This document shows, piece by piece, positions 45,005 through 53,377 of a stretch of 64,000 nt of DNA; position 1 is the first letter of the stretch; every line of letters starts with the position of its first letter. The DNA is from Clostridium hydrogeniformans DSM 21757 (GTDB taxonomy: Bacteria > Bacillota > Clostridia > Clostridiales > Clostridiaceae). Made by a program: the position numbers and the translations under genes. Location: positions 124,001-188,000 of the forward strand of contig NZ_JMLJ01000003.1 of assembly GCF_000686705.1 (NCBI RefSeq), in the 5' to 3' direction. Under the pieces are notes generated by a model. The model did not search any database. It was not told the origin of the DNA and saw only the letters and a program-made list of their open reading frames with translations.

Positions 45005-45076
45005 ATTATATTTTATCCTGTTTTCCTATTCAATTTATTATAACTAAGTTGTAATTTTTACATACTAAGTTGTAAT
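45005..45076 (-). promoter_or_regulatory. LytTR operator (13-bp direct repeat) and promoter
   Basis: On the plus strand ACTAAGTTGTAAT occurs exactly at 45043-45055 and 45064-45076, a 21-bp period, as LytTR regulators use. On the minus strand the proximal copy ends nine bases before TTGAAT (45033-45028), which is 17 bp from TATAAT (45010-45005). This gives a complete activated promoter about 140 bp before the LytTR start. Confidence 0.72.
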
Positions 45077-45079
45077 AAA

Positions 45080-45109
45080 AAATACCTAGAGAAATTTCTC
45101 TAAGTATTT
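45080..45109. terminator. Hairpin upstream of the LytTR promoter
   Basis: AAATACCTAGAGAA pairs with TTCTCTAAGTATTT, with TTTTT on one side and ATTTTTTATT on the other. It isolates the LytTR promoter from transcription of the zinc-ribbon gene. Confidence 0.65.
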
Positions 45110-45139
45110 TTATAAGTAAAGTCACTCAATATAAAACAA

Positions 45140-45168
45140 AGGACTATAAGAGAAACTCTTATAGTCCT
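45140..45168 (-). terminator. Terminator of the zinc-ribbon gene
   Basis: AGGACTATAAGAG pairs with CTCTTATAGTCCT, 12 bp after the stop at 45181; TTTGTTTTAT follows on the minus strand. Confidence 0.8.
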
Positions 45169-45180
45169 ATAAAATACTAA

Positions 45181-45345
45181 TTACTCGTATCTTCTGTTGT
45201 TTCTTTGTTGCTTTCTAGCTCTTCTACAATCAGCACATCTAGTTGGCTCATTTTCGAATCCTTTTTCTTTGTAGAAAGCTTGCTCTCCCTCAGTGAAAAC
45301 GAACTCATTTCCACAATCTTTACATACTAAATTTTTATCTGCCAT
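45181..45345 (-). CDS. 54-residue zinc-ribbon protein
   Basis: A short frame with a strong ribosome site (AGGAGGAATTTTAA) and a clear zinc-ribbon: LVCKDCGNEFVFTEGEQAFY and RCADCRRARKQQRNN. The four Cys in two CxxC pairs match the zf-trcl family of small Firmicute proteins, whose function is unknown; the basic tail suggests RNA or ribosome binding. A promoter about 110 bp upstream (TTGCAT-N17-TAATCT, 45479-45451) gives a leader of about 100 bases that can fold (GTTTAAG...CTTTAAAC) just before the ribosome site. It is a single gene. Confidence 0.85.
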   Translation of the reverse strand: MADKNLVCKDCGNEFVFTEGEQAFYKEKGFENEPTRCADCRRARKQQRNNRRYE

Positions 45346-45919
45346 TTAAAATTCCTCCTGTTTAAAGACTTTTTCGATTAACTAATCCTTAAACGGAGAA
45401 AGTTATTATCTACTTAAGCTTTAATTTTATTTTTGTATCGCTACTATCTAAGATTACCATATTATCTCTTACTATGCAACACCTATTTTAAAATTTTTTT
45501 AAATTCAGAAAAAATTTTAATAATGTAAATATACTACGTTATGTAAATATTTACATCCTGTTATCTTCTAATAATATGTATAGTGTTTATCTATAAAATA
45601 ATGTTACTATTTCATAAGTAAATATTAGCTAAGTATCTCATATTTCCAGTGCTCATAAATTCATTCAATAGGTTTAAATTTATATTCTTAATACATTATT
45701 TTAATATTACTAAGGTGTTTATTAAGTGTTTCATATCTCTTTCTATAAATCACTTTAAAATATGTGATAATCTTATACTTCTCACTATTAGAAGCTTTTA
45801 AAACCATAAAATTCACATTATAAATAATATGAATTAAATATAATAATACGGTATTTTATATTATTTAAATAAAATTATAAAAAACTCTATTTAAATGTCT
45901 AAATTTATATTATTTTATC
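45346..45919. other. Long AT-rich intergenic region
   Basis: The gap holds the leader and promoter of the zinc-ribbon gene at its left (to about 45480). From about 45480 to 45919 I see only AT-rich sequence with short stretches such as ATGTAAATATTTACAT (45540-45555), a palindrome of uncertain meaning. No gene, repeat array or RNA is recognised there. Confidence 0.4.
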
Positions 45920-45947
45920 TAAATTTATGTTAAAAGCTTCCGATAAT
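45920..45947 (+). promoter_or_regulatory. Sigma-D-type promoter of the second chemoreceptor
   Basis: TAAA at 45920, a 16-bp spacer and CCGATAAT at 45940-45947 match the flagellar sigma-D consensus. The start of transcription would lie near 45953, giving a leader of about 27 bases to the ATG at 45980, and making the ATG at 45962 unlikely. Confidence 0.7.
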
Positions 45948-45979
45948 CAATATCAATACATATGAAAAGAGGGATAGTA

Positions 45980-47986
45980 ATGAAAACTAATAAGGAACGA
46001 ACCTTAAAACGAGAAATACTTATGCTTTTAGCTTTAACATCCATAATTCCAATATTAATAATAGGAGCTATTAATTTTTATTCTCTTAATAAAACCCTTC
46101 GTAATGATTTAGAGAAAATAAACAATAACGGTATAGGAATATTGAAAGAGTCATTAAATAGCAACCATAGGAATAGTATAGGGGATATTAATTACCTTTC
46201 TTTAGATCCTAATGCTCAAGGAGTAATTGATAATAAAAATAATGAAATTATGTGGTTTGATAAAAGCTTAAATAACTATGTAACCACTAATGAAGATATA
46301 ATGTTTGCCTATATGGGAACTAATGATGGAAAATTAATTTCTGCTCCAAAAAGTAATGTAGGTGATAACTATGATCCTAGAACAAGATCTTGGTATTCAG
46401 ATGCAATAAAAAATCCTTCTACTACCGTAGTATCAGAACCTTATGAGGATTCAAGTACTAAGTCTATGATAATCACTTATTCTAAAGCTGTAAAAAACAA
46501 AAATGGTGAAATTCAAGGTGTAGTAGCAATAGATAAAAAGCTTGATAAACTTTCAGATACTGTAAATAGCATAGACCTTGGAAATAAAGCCTTTGCTTCT
46601 ATCTTAAGTAGTAAAGGAACTATAATTGCTCATAAGGATAAAAACTTAATTGGTAATAATTCTAGCAATACTCCTTGGATAGGAGAAATACAAGACCTAG
46701 GAAATAATTTAAGTAAAGACATTGAGATTGATACAGAGTCTTATGCCACTTATAAAAAAGTAGATGAAGAAACTGGCTTGACCATGGTAACTTTTGTTCC
46801 TAAAAGTGAAATACTTAATATAGTTTTAAAAGGTATGTTATTATCACTTATTTCTTTTGTTATAATTCTCATATTCACAATAATAATCGCAAAAATATTT
46901 ACAGATAAGCTAACAAAACCTATTAAAGATGTTGTAGCTATATTGCATAGAATAAAAGATGGAGACTTTACTCATAAACCAATATCAAAGTCTAACTATA
47001 ATGCAGAAATAAATTCTATGATTAATGGAGTAAACGCCTTAATAGATGATATGTCAGTCCTATTAAAAGGAGTTAAAGAGTCCTCAAATAAGGTTAATGA
47101 AGGTTCTGATACTTTATTTGGAGTGATAAGAGAATCAATTCATGTAGGAGAAGAGGTTGCAAAATCTGTACAACAAATTGCAGAGGGAGCTACAGAACAA
47201 GCTTCTCAGCTAGAGGAAAGTGTAAACATAGTAAATAGCTTAGAGGATGAAGTTAACAAATCTATAATTAGTTCTAAAGCAATGCTTAAGGTATCTTCAG
47301 AGGTTAAAGAATCATCCATAGAAGGATCTTCATCCATAGAAAATCTTAGTGAAAACTATGAAAAAAATAAACAATCTAGTGACACTATATCAAATAAGGT
47401 AGATTTACTTTCTAATAAATCAGAAGAAATAAGCCTTATAGTTGATACCATTAAAGCAATAACAGATCAAACAAGCCTCTTAGCTTTAAATGCAAGTATA
47501 GAAGCAGCAAGAGCTGGAGAATATGGTCGTGGTTTTGCTGTGGTTGCAGAAGAAGTTAGAAAACTAGCAGAAGAATCAGCAAACTCAGCAACTGAAATAA
47601 ATAAAGTAATTGAGGAAATAAAGCTAAGTATAAAAGATCTTTATGAAGAAACTCATATTACTAAAAAATTAAATGAAGAAACTAGTAATAGTCTAGAAAT
47701 AACAAAAGATAAATTCTCTACCATTGAGAATATGATTAATACTTTAGAAAAAAGTATTAAAGAATTTGCTTATTCCTTAGATAAAATAAATGATAATAAA
47801 GATATAGTAGTATCTAAAATTTCTGATGTGGCTGCAGTATCTCAAGAAACAGCTGCTACCACTGAAGAAGTAAGTGCTGCCTCTGAGGAACAAGCCTCTG
47901 GATTACAAGAGATGGATGTTCAAGCAGAACATCTAAAGGATTATTCTGAAAATCTAAGACTATTAATTGAAAAATTTAAAATCTAA
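45980..47986 (+). CDS. Methyl-accepting chemotaxis protein (dCache type)
   Basis: A 668-residue chemoreceptor. N-terminal helix (about 14-32), dCache sensor (about 35-280; the motif [20 protein letters not shown] and the following [20 protein letters not shown] are typical of amino-acid or organic-acid-binding dCache_1), second helix (about 283-305), HAMP and a signalling tip with [26 protein letters not shown] lies eight bases before ATG at 45980, which I use; another ATG lies at 45962. The promoter is of the sigma-D type. It is a paralog of the chemoreceptor at 3362, with a different sensor sequence. Confidence 0.93.
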   Translation: MKTNKERTLKREILMLLALTSIIPILIIGAINFYSLNKTLRNDLEKINNNGIGILKESLNSNHRNSIGDINYLSLDPNAQGVIDNKNNEIMWFDKSLNNYVTTNEDIMFAYMGTNDGKLISAPKSNVGDNYDPRTRSWYSDAIKNPSTTVVSEPYEDSSTKSMIITYSKAVKNKNGEIQGVVAIDKKLDKLSDTVNSIDLGNKAFASILSSKGTIIAHKDKNLIGNNSSNTPWIGEIQDLGNNLSKDIEIDTESYATYKKVDEETGLTMVTFVPKSEILNIVLKGMLLSLISFVIILIFTIIIAKIFTDKLTKPIKDVVAILHRIKDGDFTHKPISKSNYNAEINSMINGVNALIDDMSVLLKGVKESSNKVNEGSDTLFGVIRESIHVGEEVAKSVQQIAEGATEQASQLEESVNIVNSLEDEVNKSIISSKAMLKVSSEVKESSIEGSSSIENLSENYEKNKQSSDTISNKVDLLSNKSEEISLIVDTIKAITDQTSLLALNASIEAARAGEYGRGFAVVAEEVRKLAEESANSATEINKVIEEIKLSIKDLYEETHITKKLNEETSNSLEITKDKFSTIENMINTLEKSIKEFAYSLDKINDNKDIVVSKISDVAAVSQETAATTEEVSAASEEQASGLQEMDVQAEHLKDYSENLRLLIEKFKI

Positions 47987-48056
47987 ACCTACGGTGTGCC
48001 TTAATTAAAAATAATTATATATCCTTGTTTTTAATCATCCATATTATTAAAAGTTT

Positions 48057-48110
48057 AAAATAAAAACTATGAGTATTTATTAAAATAAAATTGCTCATAG
48101 TTTTTATTTT
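48057..48110. terminator. Bidirectional terminator between chemoreceptor and Hsp20
   Basis: A perfect 17-bp stem (AAAATAAAAACTATGAG with CTCATAGTTTTTATTTT) lies between the facing genes. Confidence 0.87.
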
Positions 48111-48149
48111 CACCTTAGTATTCTATTATATCTAATAAACCTTCCTTTA

Positions 48150-48533
48150 TTATTTTATTGTATAATCTTTAATCTCTATAAGAGATCTCTTAGTATACTT
48201 TATTATTTTAGGAGCTACTAAAGCTAAGTTAAATCCATCAAAATCCACCTTGATTTTATTAACTTCTATTTTAGGTACATAAAATTCTTTAGATACATTG
48301 CTAGATTGATTAATTGTAAAGCTTCCTCCAAATCCTCCTCTACTTATTGACTTATTGACCTTTACTGAAATTCTTATATAGTCATTATCGTAATAAATAT
48401 TTATGTCATCTGAACTTACCCCTGGTAACTTGCCATATATGCAATATTTATCTTGAAACTCTTTCATATTAAACTTAACATTATCATCATTAGATGATTT
48501 TGCATTATTATTTTGGGTAAAATTTCCGAACAT
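48150..48533 (-). CDS. Hsp20/alpha-crystallin family small heat-shock protein
   Basis: A protein of 127 residues whose region 20-127 fits the alpha-crystallin domain: NMKEFQDKYCIYGKLPGVSS, INIYYDNDYIRISVKV, NVSKEFYVPKIEVNKIKVDF and DGFNLALVAPK, with the usual beta-sandwich pattern. The family holds unfolding proteins. The N-terminus is short and Asn-rich. The start is ATG at 48533, eight bases behind AAGGAG; a TTG at 48551 is not supported. No CIRCE or HrcA site is obvious upstream. It is a single gene. Confidence 0.85.
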   Translation of the reverse strand: MFGNFTQNNNAKSSNDDNVKFNMKEFQDKYCIYGKLPGVSSDDINIYYDNDYIRISVKVNKSISRGGFGGSFTINQSSNVSKEFYVPKIEVNKIKVDFDGFNLALVAPKIIKYTKRSLIEIKDYTIK

Positions 48534-48648
48534 ATAATACTCCTTCTGCAAATCTTTCTATAATATAATCTATTTAAAATTCTTTTCTTTGTACCTGTGT
48601 ATAAGAAAGTTTCTTTAAAACTTCTTTAAAAATATACTTATAATAAAA

Positions 48649-48698
48649 TTCAGCTACAACTTACATGAATATTTCACTTCCTGTAAATTGTAGCTGAA
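48649..48698 (-). terminator. Terminator of the corrinoid methyltransferase operon
   Basis: TTCAGCTACAACTTACA pairs with TGTAAATTGTAGCTGAA; ATTTTATTAT follows on the minus strand, 94 bp after the last stop. Confidence 0.8.
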
Positions 48699-48791
48699 CC
48701 TTATTAATAGGATTAGGATTTTTATATTATTAATAAAAATATTTAAACTGTAAACTTCCTAATAATGCTTCAACTTTTAAATATAATCTCA

Positions 48792-49823
48792 TTATATAAC
48801 CTTAAAAGATAACTTCTTTGCTTCCTCTACCATAACCTTAATATTTTTAAGAGGGGTGGTTGTACCTAAACCACATGCTGGAGATAGTATATCTACTCCA
48901 TTTTTTATACAATGGATTGATATATTTCTTATTGTTTTCTCCTCCCCTTTACATAGGGTAAGAGTACTAACATTCCCCATAATCGCTCTACCTTTAACAT
49001 TTTCCTTAACCTCTTTAACACTGGTTATAGAGTCAAAACTTATAGCATCACACTCTAAGTTTTGTAAGATTTTATATACACTTTTTAATTTACCACATAT
49101 ATGAACTATAACTCCACCTTTAGCATAAGGTTTTAGTGCTTTAACTATTTTATTTATATAAAAAATTGCAAATTCATTAAATAACTTTGGTCCTAATATT
49201 TCTCCTGTACCACTTGGATCTGATATGGCAATAACCTCTGCTCCAGCCTGAAGCTGTGCTTTCCCAAAAGCTATTAAATTTTCTGTTACAAACTCCATAT
49301 ATTTATGAGCTTCTTCCTTTTTCCTAACCAAATCCTTATAAAAATCTATAGGATCCATAATAGATGAGGCAAGACTTATTGGTCCTGTTATATTAGCTAT
49401 AACTGGAATATCTAAATCTCTTTCTGAAAGGATTTTTATAGAATCTAAAACAACTTTAACTCTTCCTTTATTTAAATCTATATTAGATAAATTTTTATAA
49501 TCTGTAATAGAATTAATAGCATACTCAGTTACCCTAGGCTCAATAATCTTATTTCCTAAAGAAACTATAGCTCCCATAGCTTCTGCTTCCACAGTCATAC
49601 AGAAAGGAACTCCACAGTTTTCAAAGCCTCCATTTTCATACATACTATAAGCTAAATCAGCCATTAACACTGCGTCACTATGAGCCTCCGGCCAGCTTAT
49701 CTTACTTATATCCATAAGATCTTCTATTATCATGTTCATCATTCCACCTGGACATATACATGGTGGTCTATCTACTACTTCATTTCTAAGAACCTTAAAT
49801 AATCTTTCCTTGGATGTTAACAT
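48792..49823 (-). CDS. URO-D-fold methyltransferase, MtaA-like
   Basis: A 343-residue protein of the uroporphyrinogen decarboxylase fold that serves as corrinoid:coenzyme or substrate methyltransferase (MtaA/MtbA/CmuA-like). Zinc ligands are visible as His241 and Cys243 in VIVHICGK and Cys317 in SPACGLGT. Other markers are EAEAMGAIVSLG, ANITGPISLASSIMDP and DPSGTGEILGPK. It lies 12 bp after the corrinoid-protein gene and is the last gene of the operon. It should move the methyl group between the corrinoid protein and a thiol acceptor, or from a substrate to the corrinoid. The acceptor is not known. Confidence 0.85.
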   Translation of the reverse strand: MLTSKERLFKVLRNEVVDRPPCICPGGMMNMIIEDLMDISKISWPEAHSDAVLMADLAYSMYENGGFENCGVPFCMTVEAEAMGAIVSLGNKIIEPRVTEYAINSITDYKNLSNIDLNKGRVKVVLDSIKILSERDLDIPVIANITGPISLASSIMDPIDFYKDLVRKKEEAHKYMEFVTENLIAFGKAQLQAGAEVIAISDPSGTGEILGPKLFNEFAIFYINKIVKALKPYAKGGVIVHICGKLKSVYKILQNLECDAISFDSITSVKEVKENVKGRAIMGNVSTLTLCKGEEKTIRNISIHCIKNGVDILSPACGLGTTTPLKNIKVMVEEAKKLSFKVI

Positions 49824-49835
49824 ACCTAAATCTCC

Positions 49836-50495
49836 TTAAGCACTTAAGCATTTTTCTCTAACAAGGTTTTTTGCAAGCTTAGCTGCTCTAGAAGCTTCCG
49901 GAGCATACCCATCTGCTCCTATTTTATCTGCAAAATTTTGAGATATAGGTCCCCCTCCAACCATAACCACAACATTTTCTCTCATTCCTTCTTGTTTAAG
50001 TAAATCCATAACCACCTGCATATTATCCATAGTGGTAGTCATAAGGGTAGACATGCCAACTAAGTTTGCATTAAACTTCCTAGCTTCCTCTACAAACTCA
50101 TTAGGAGATACATCACGTCCTAAATCTAGAACCTCAAATCCATTAGTTTCTAGCATTATTTTAAAAAGATTCTTTCCTATATCATGGGTATCTCCTTCTA
50201 CTACCCCTACCACCGCTCTTAGGTTATTATTCTTACTCTCTTTTTGTAATTTAGGTTTTAAAACTTCAAGACCTGCATACATAGCGTCAGAACACATTAA
50301 AAGCTCTGGAATATAATACTCTCCTTCTTCGTATAAATCTCCAGCTTCTTTCATTCCCATAGCTAGTCCTTCACTTATAGCTCTAAAAGGTTCTATATTT
50401 TCTTCTATACACTTCTCTGATAATTCCTTTGTTTCATCCTCCTCCATGTTAACTACGCTTTCTTTTAAATTAAGTAATAATTCTATATCTTTCAT
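49836..50495 (-). CDS. Corrinoid (B12-binding) methyltransferase protein
   Basis: A 219-residue corrinoid protein. The N-terminal helical cap (1-85) and the B12-binding Rossmann domain (90-215) are complete. The cobalt ligand is His104 in EGDTHDIGKNLF, followed by GFEVLDLGRDVSPNEFVEEA and VMVGGGPIS. It should carry the methyl group on Co(I)/methyl-Co(III) between the two URO-D-type proteins of this operon. It starts 26 bp behind the upstream URO-D gene, with ribosome site AGGGGGAAG. Confidence 0.93.
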   Translation of the reverse strand: MKDIELLLNLKESVVNMEEDETKELSEKCIEENIEPFRAISEGLAMGMKEAGDLYEEGEYYIPELLMCSDAMYAGLEVLKPKLQKESKNNNLRAVVGVVEGDTHDIGKNLFKIMLETNGFEVLDLGRDVSPNEFVEEARKFNANLVGMSTLMTTTMDNMQVVMDLLKQEGMRENVVVMVGGGPISQNFADKIGADGYAPEASRAAKLAKNLVREKCLSA

Positions 50496-50521
50496 TCTTT
50501 CTTCCCCCTGTAAATTTAAGA

Positions 50522-51388
50522 TTATATTTTTAAAACTACCTTATAAGCCACTGATTCCTTTAATAACTTATTGGTACTCTTTATGCATCTTCCTCCTAAT
50601 ATTCTAGTAGAGTCTCCTCTTTCCATAATATTTATTAATCCTTCCCCATAGGTTAATCCATCATCATAGTCTATAGGAACTAAATCTATAAATTCATTAT
50701 TATATAAGCTTAAAGAGGTAAGTCCACATAAATGAAGTAACCCCTTATACTTTTTACTACCAAACCCTTTTATTATGTTTAATGTACTATTGCCACTAAA
50801 ATCCATGTATAATTTTTTACCTATGATAGACTCTACACCACTGGAATCACCATAGGATATTATGTCTACGCCTCTTTCCATAGCCTTATTTATATAATCT
50901 AAGATCCCTTTCTCTACCTTATCTATTATACTTAAGGCTTTATCTTTATCTTTTCTTAATAATTTATAAAATATCCTAGGATCCATTATAGAAGTAATCA
51001 CTGTAAAAGGCCCTTCCACCTTTAAAGCTACATATTTTGATTCTTTTTTAAGTTCTTCTATAGCATCTAACACCTGACTTATTCTACCTCTGCTAAAATC
51101 TATATCCTTTAAATCATCTATTTCCTCCAAAGAATTTACAGCATATTCTTTAATCCTTGGTAGATATTTTTCATCTCCTAGATTTATCTTTGCTCCAAAA
51201 GCTTCTGGTAAAACTGTTAAACAAAAGGGCAAGAAATAAATATAATCATTCTTATATTTATTAAATTCTTTTGATAACTTTACCATAGAATGTTTTTCAC
51301 TATAAGCCTCTGGAAATGGTATACCTAGCTCTAAAATTTCTTGTGGTATATGTTCATTATCCTCTCCTTGGCATTTAAAATTCTTCAA
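50522..51388 (-). CDS. URO-D-fold protein, second and shorter member
   Basis: A protein of about 288 residues related to the MtaA-type protein downstream. Zinc ligands His219 and Cys221 (LLHLCGLT) and Cys268 (GGRCIKST) are present, as are AFGAKINLGD and GPFTVITSIMDPRI. It lacks about 35 N-terminal residues of the usual family, but the fold's core is intact. It may be the substrate methyltransferase of the pair or a companion of it. A TTG at 51388 is eight bases behind AGAGG and is preferred to the GTG at 51397. It sits seven bases beyond the activase gene. Confidence 0.78.
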   Translation of the reverse strand: MKNFKCQGEDNEHIPQEILELGIPFPEAYSEKHSMVKLSKEFNKYKNDYIYFLPFCLTVLPEAFGAKINLGDEKYLPRIKEYAVNSLEEIDDLKDIDFSRGRISQVLDAIEELKKESKYVALKVEGPFTVITSIMDPRIFYKLLRKDKDKALSIIDKVEKGILDYINKAMERGVDIISYGDSSGVESIIGKKLYMDFSGNSTLNIIKGFGSKKYKGLLHLCGLTSLSLYNNEFIDLVPIDYDDGLTYGEGLINIMERGDSTRILGGRCIKSTNKLLKESVAYKVVLKI

Positions 51389-51404
51389 CTTTAGCACCTC
51401 TTAC

Positions 51405-53132
51405 TTAATTAAAATTTAAAGCTTCTACAAAGTATTTCTGGAAATAATCCTTACTACTTAAATCTACTACTTCTACCCTATTTTTTATTTCAAGAATCTC
51501 TAAAAACTTTTCTCTATTTAACAAGGCTATTCTTGCCCCCTCCACTGAAGAGTTTCCTACAAACTTCATACCGCCCTTAAATCCCTTAGGTATTATACCT
51601 ACTGTTCTTATACTTTCCTCTTTTAGATGATATCCAAAGGATCCAGCTATTATCACCTGGTCTATCCCTTCTATATTAGAGTCTAATTCTTTTAAAAGCA
51701 TATTTATCCCTGAAGCTATGGCCCCTTTAGCTAATTGTATTTGTCTTATATCCTTTTGAGAAATATATATTTCATCTGTTATATAAAATTTTTTATCCCT
51801 AACCCTACTACTTAACTCTTCTCTAATATTCTTAGAAAATCTTCCACTTGGTTCTATTATTCCAAAGTTTATAAGAGCTGAGGTTATATCTAAAAGTCCA
51901 CTTCCACATATCCCTCTTGGCTCTACATCTCCTATTGTAGAATAGGAGAAATTAAAGTTTTCATCTATGGAAAACTCTTCTATGGCTCCATTTTCTGCCC
52001 TCATACCACAGCTTATGTTCATTCCTTCAAGAGCTGGTCCTGCTGCAGTAGAAGTTGCAAAAAGCTTTCCATCCTTTAATAAAACTATTTCTCCATTAGT
52101 TCCAATATCTATAAATAACACTGATTTATAGTTTTCTATATCTATAGCTACTAGTCCACTGGTAATATCAGCCCCTAGGTAAGCAGATATAGAAGGAAGT
52201 ATGGTTACAACTCCATTAGGATTTATTTTAATATTTAATTCCTCAGGACTTAAATCAAGACTATCTAAAAACACTGCTTTATAAGGAGACTTAGCTATTG
52301 ATGTTGGGTTTACTCCAAGTAACATATGTAGCATAGTAGTGTTCGCTGATACAACCATACTATATATATCATTGTTACTAAGGTTGTCCATTAATAGCTC
52401 CCCTATTAGTTCATTTATTTTATCTATAATTGTCTTCTGAAGCTTGTATACACCATCCTCTTCCTCCATGGCAAAGCTTATTCTAGATATAACATCTCCT
52501 CCAAATACAGTTTGTGGATTTAATGCTGAAGTCTTTTTAATAACCTTTCCTGTTTTTAAATCTAAAAGATATAGAGACATTCCTGTAGTTCCTATGTCTA
52601 ATGCTAATCCTAGAATGTCTTTTTTTTCTTTTACTAACTCTATAATAGTGTCTTCAAAAACTATTCCATAAAAATTATCCTTATGATTTTTACATATGTT
52701 TCCTAATGCTTTAATTACCTCCATATTCTTTACTTTAAGATTTAAAGAATCCATATAACTTTTTATATCACTTAAATCTATTTCTTTAAAACTCTTAATA
52801 TGTACTCTACTATTTACCTCTACTTCTAAGGAATAACCTTCATTTATAGTTTTTAGAGCTTTATTCTCATCTATTAAAAACTCTACTTTAATATCTTCAT
52901 TAATTCTTGTAACACAGGTTAATCTTTCATTATTATTTTTTAAAAATTTTCTTTCCTCTTCCTTAGGTTCTGATTTTAGGCCATATACCCTTACCTTGCA
53001 CTTACCACATAATCCCTTAGAGTTACATGGTGTTTCTAATTTAAAATCGTTTTCTCTTATAACATCTATAAGTAACCTATTATTTTCAACTTCTATCTCT
53101 TTATCATATTGACTAAAATAAACCTTGTACAT
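51405..53132 (-). CDS. Corrinoid activation protein (RACE, RamA-like)
   Basis: A 575-residue iron-sulfur protein. It has an N-terminal 2Fe-2S ferredoxin domain with Cys36, Cys42, Cys45 (CNSKGLCGKC) and Cys73, a linker, then an ASKHA-type ATPase-like region (DUF4445) with LALDIGTTGMSLYLLDLKTG and FIDIGTNGEIVLL. Such proteins use ATP to reduce inactive Co(II) corrinoid to Co(I), reviving corrinoid methyltransferases. It is the first gene of the operon. The ATG follows GGAGGAATT. Its presence shows the downstream corrinoid protein belongs to a reductively activated methyltransferase system. Confidence 0.92.
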   Translation of the reverse strand: MYKVYFSQYDKEIEVENNRLLIDVIRENDFKLETPCNSKGLCGKCKVRVYGLKSEPKEEERKFLKNNNERLTCVTRINEDIKVEFLIDENKALKTINEGYSLEVEVNSRVHIKSFKEIDLSDIKSYMDSLNLKVKNMEVIKALGNICKNHKDNFYGIVFEDTIIELVKEKKDILGLALDIGTTGMSLYLLDLKTGKVIKKTSALNPQTVFGGDVISRISFAMEEEDGVYKLQKTIIDKINELIGELLMDNLSNNDIYSMVVSANTTMLHMLLGVNPTSIAKSPYKAVFLDSLDLSPEELNIKINPNGVVTILPSISAYLGADITSGLVAIDIENYKSVLFIDIGTNGEIVLLKDGKLFATSTAAGPALEGMNISCGMRAENGAIEEFSIDENFNFSYSTIGDVEPRGICGSGLLDITSALINFGIIEPSGRFSKNIREELSSRVRDKKFYITDEIYISQKDIRQIQLAKGAIASGINMLLKELDSNIEGIDQVIIAGSFGYHLKEESIRTVGIIPKGFKGGMKFVGNSSVEGARIALLNREKFLEILEIKNRVEVVDLSSKDYFQKYFVEALNFN

Positions 53133-53281
53133 AATTCCTCCATGTAAAAACCTTTATATAACTTTATATTATTGCAAAATAAAATTCTATACAATTAATA
53201 TGCTGTATTGTAATAAAATCCATAGCATCTATAGATTTTTGTAATACTTGTTTTTGTTTACTTTCTTATTTCTATAAAGAT

Positions 53282-53324
53282 AAAAACTCTATGTAGTAGG
53301 ATTTTCTCCCCTACTCCATAGAGT
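53282..53324 (-). terminator. Terminator of the ABC-2 exporter operon
   Basis: A stem of about 15 bp (AAAAACTCTATGTAGTAGG with CCTACTCCATAGAGT) lies 54 bp after the last permease stop; TTTTTAT follows on the minus strand. Confidence 0.7.
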
Positions 53325-53377
53325 CTTTCTTGAGTTTAGTACCTATTAAATTAAAACCAATTTTTTTCCTTACTAAC

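Noticed and set aside
45540-45555. Palindrome ATGTAAATATTTACAT
   Set aside because: Such short palindromes are common in AT-rich DNA and it is not placed at a promoter.
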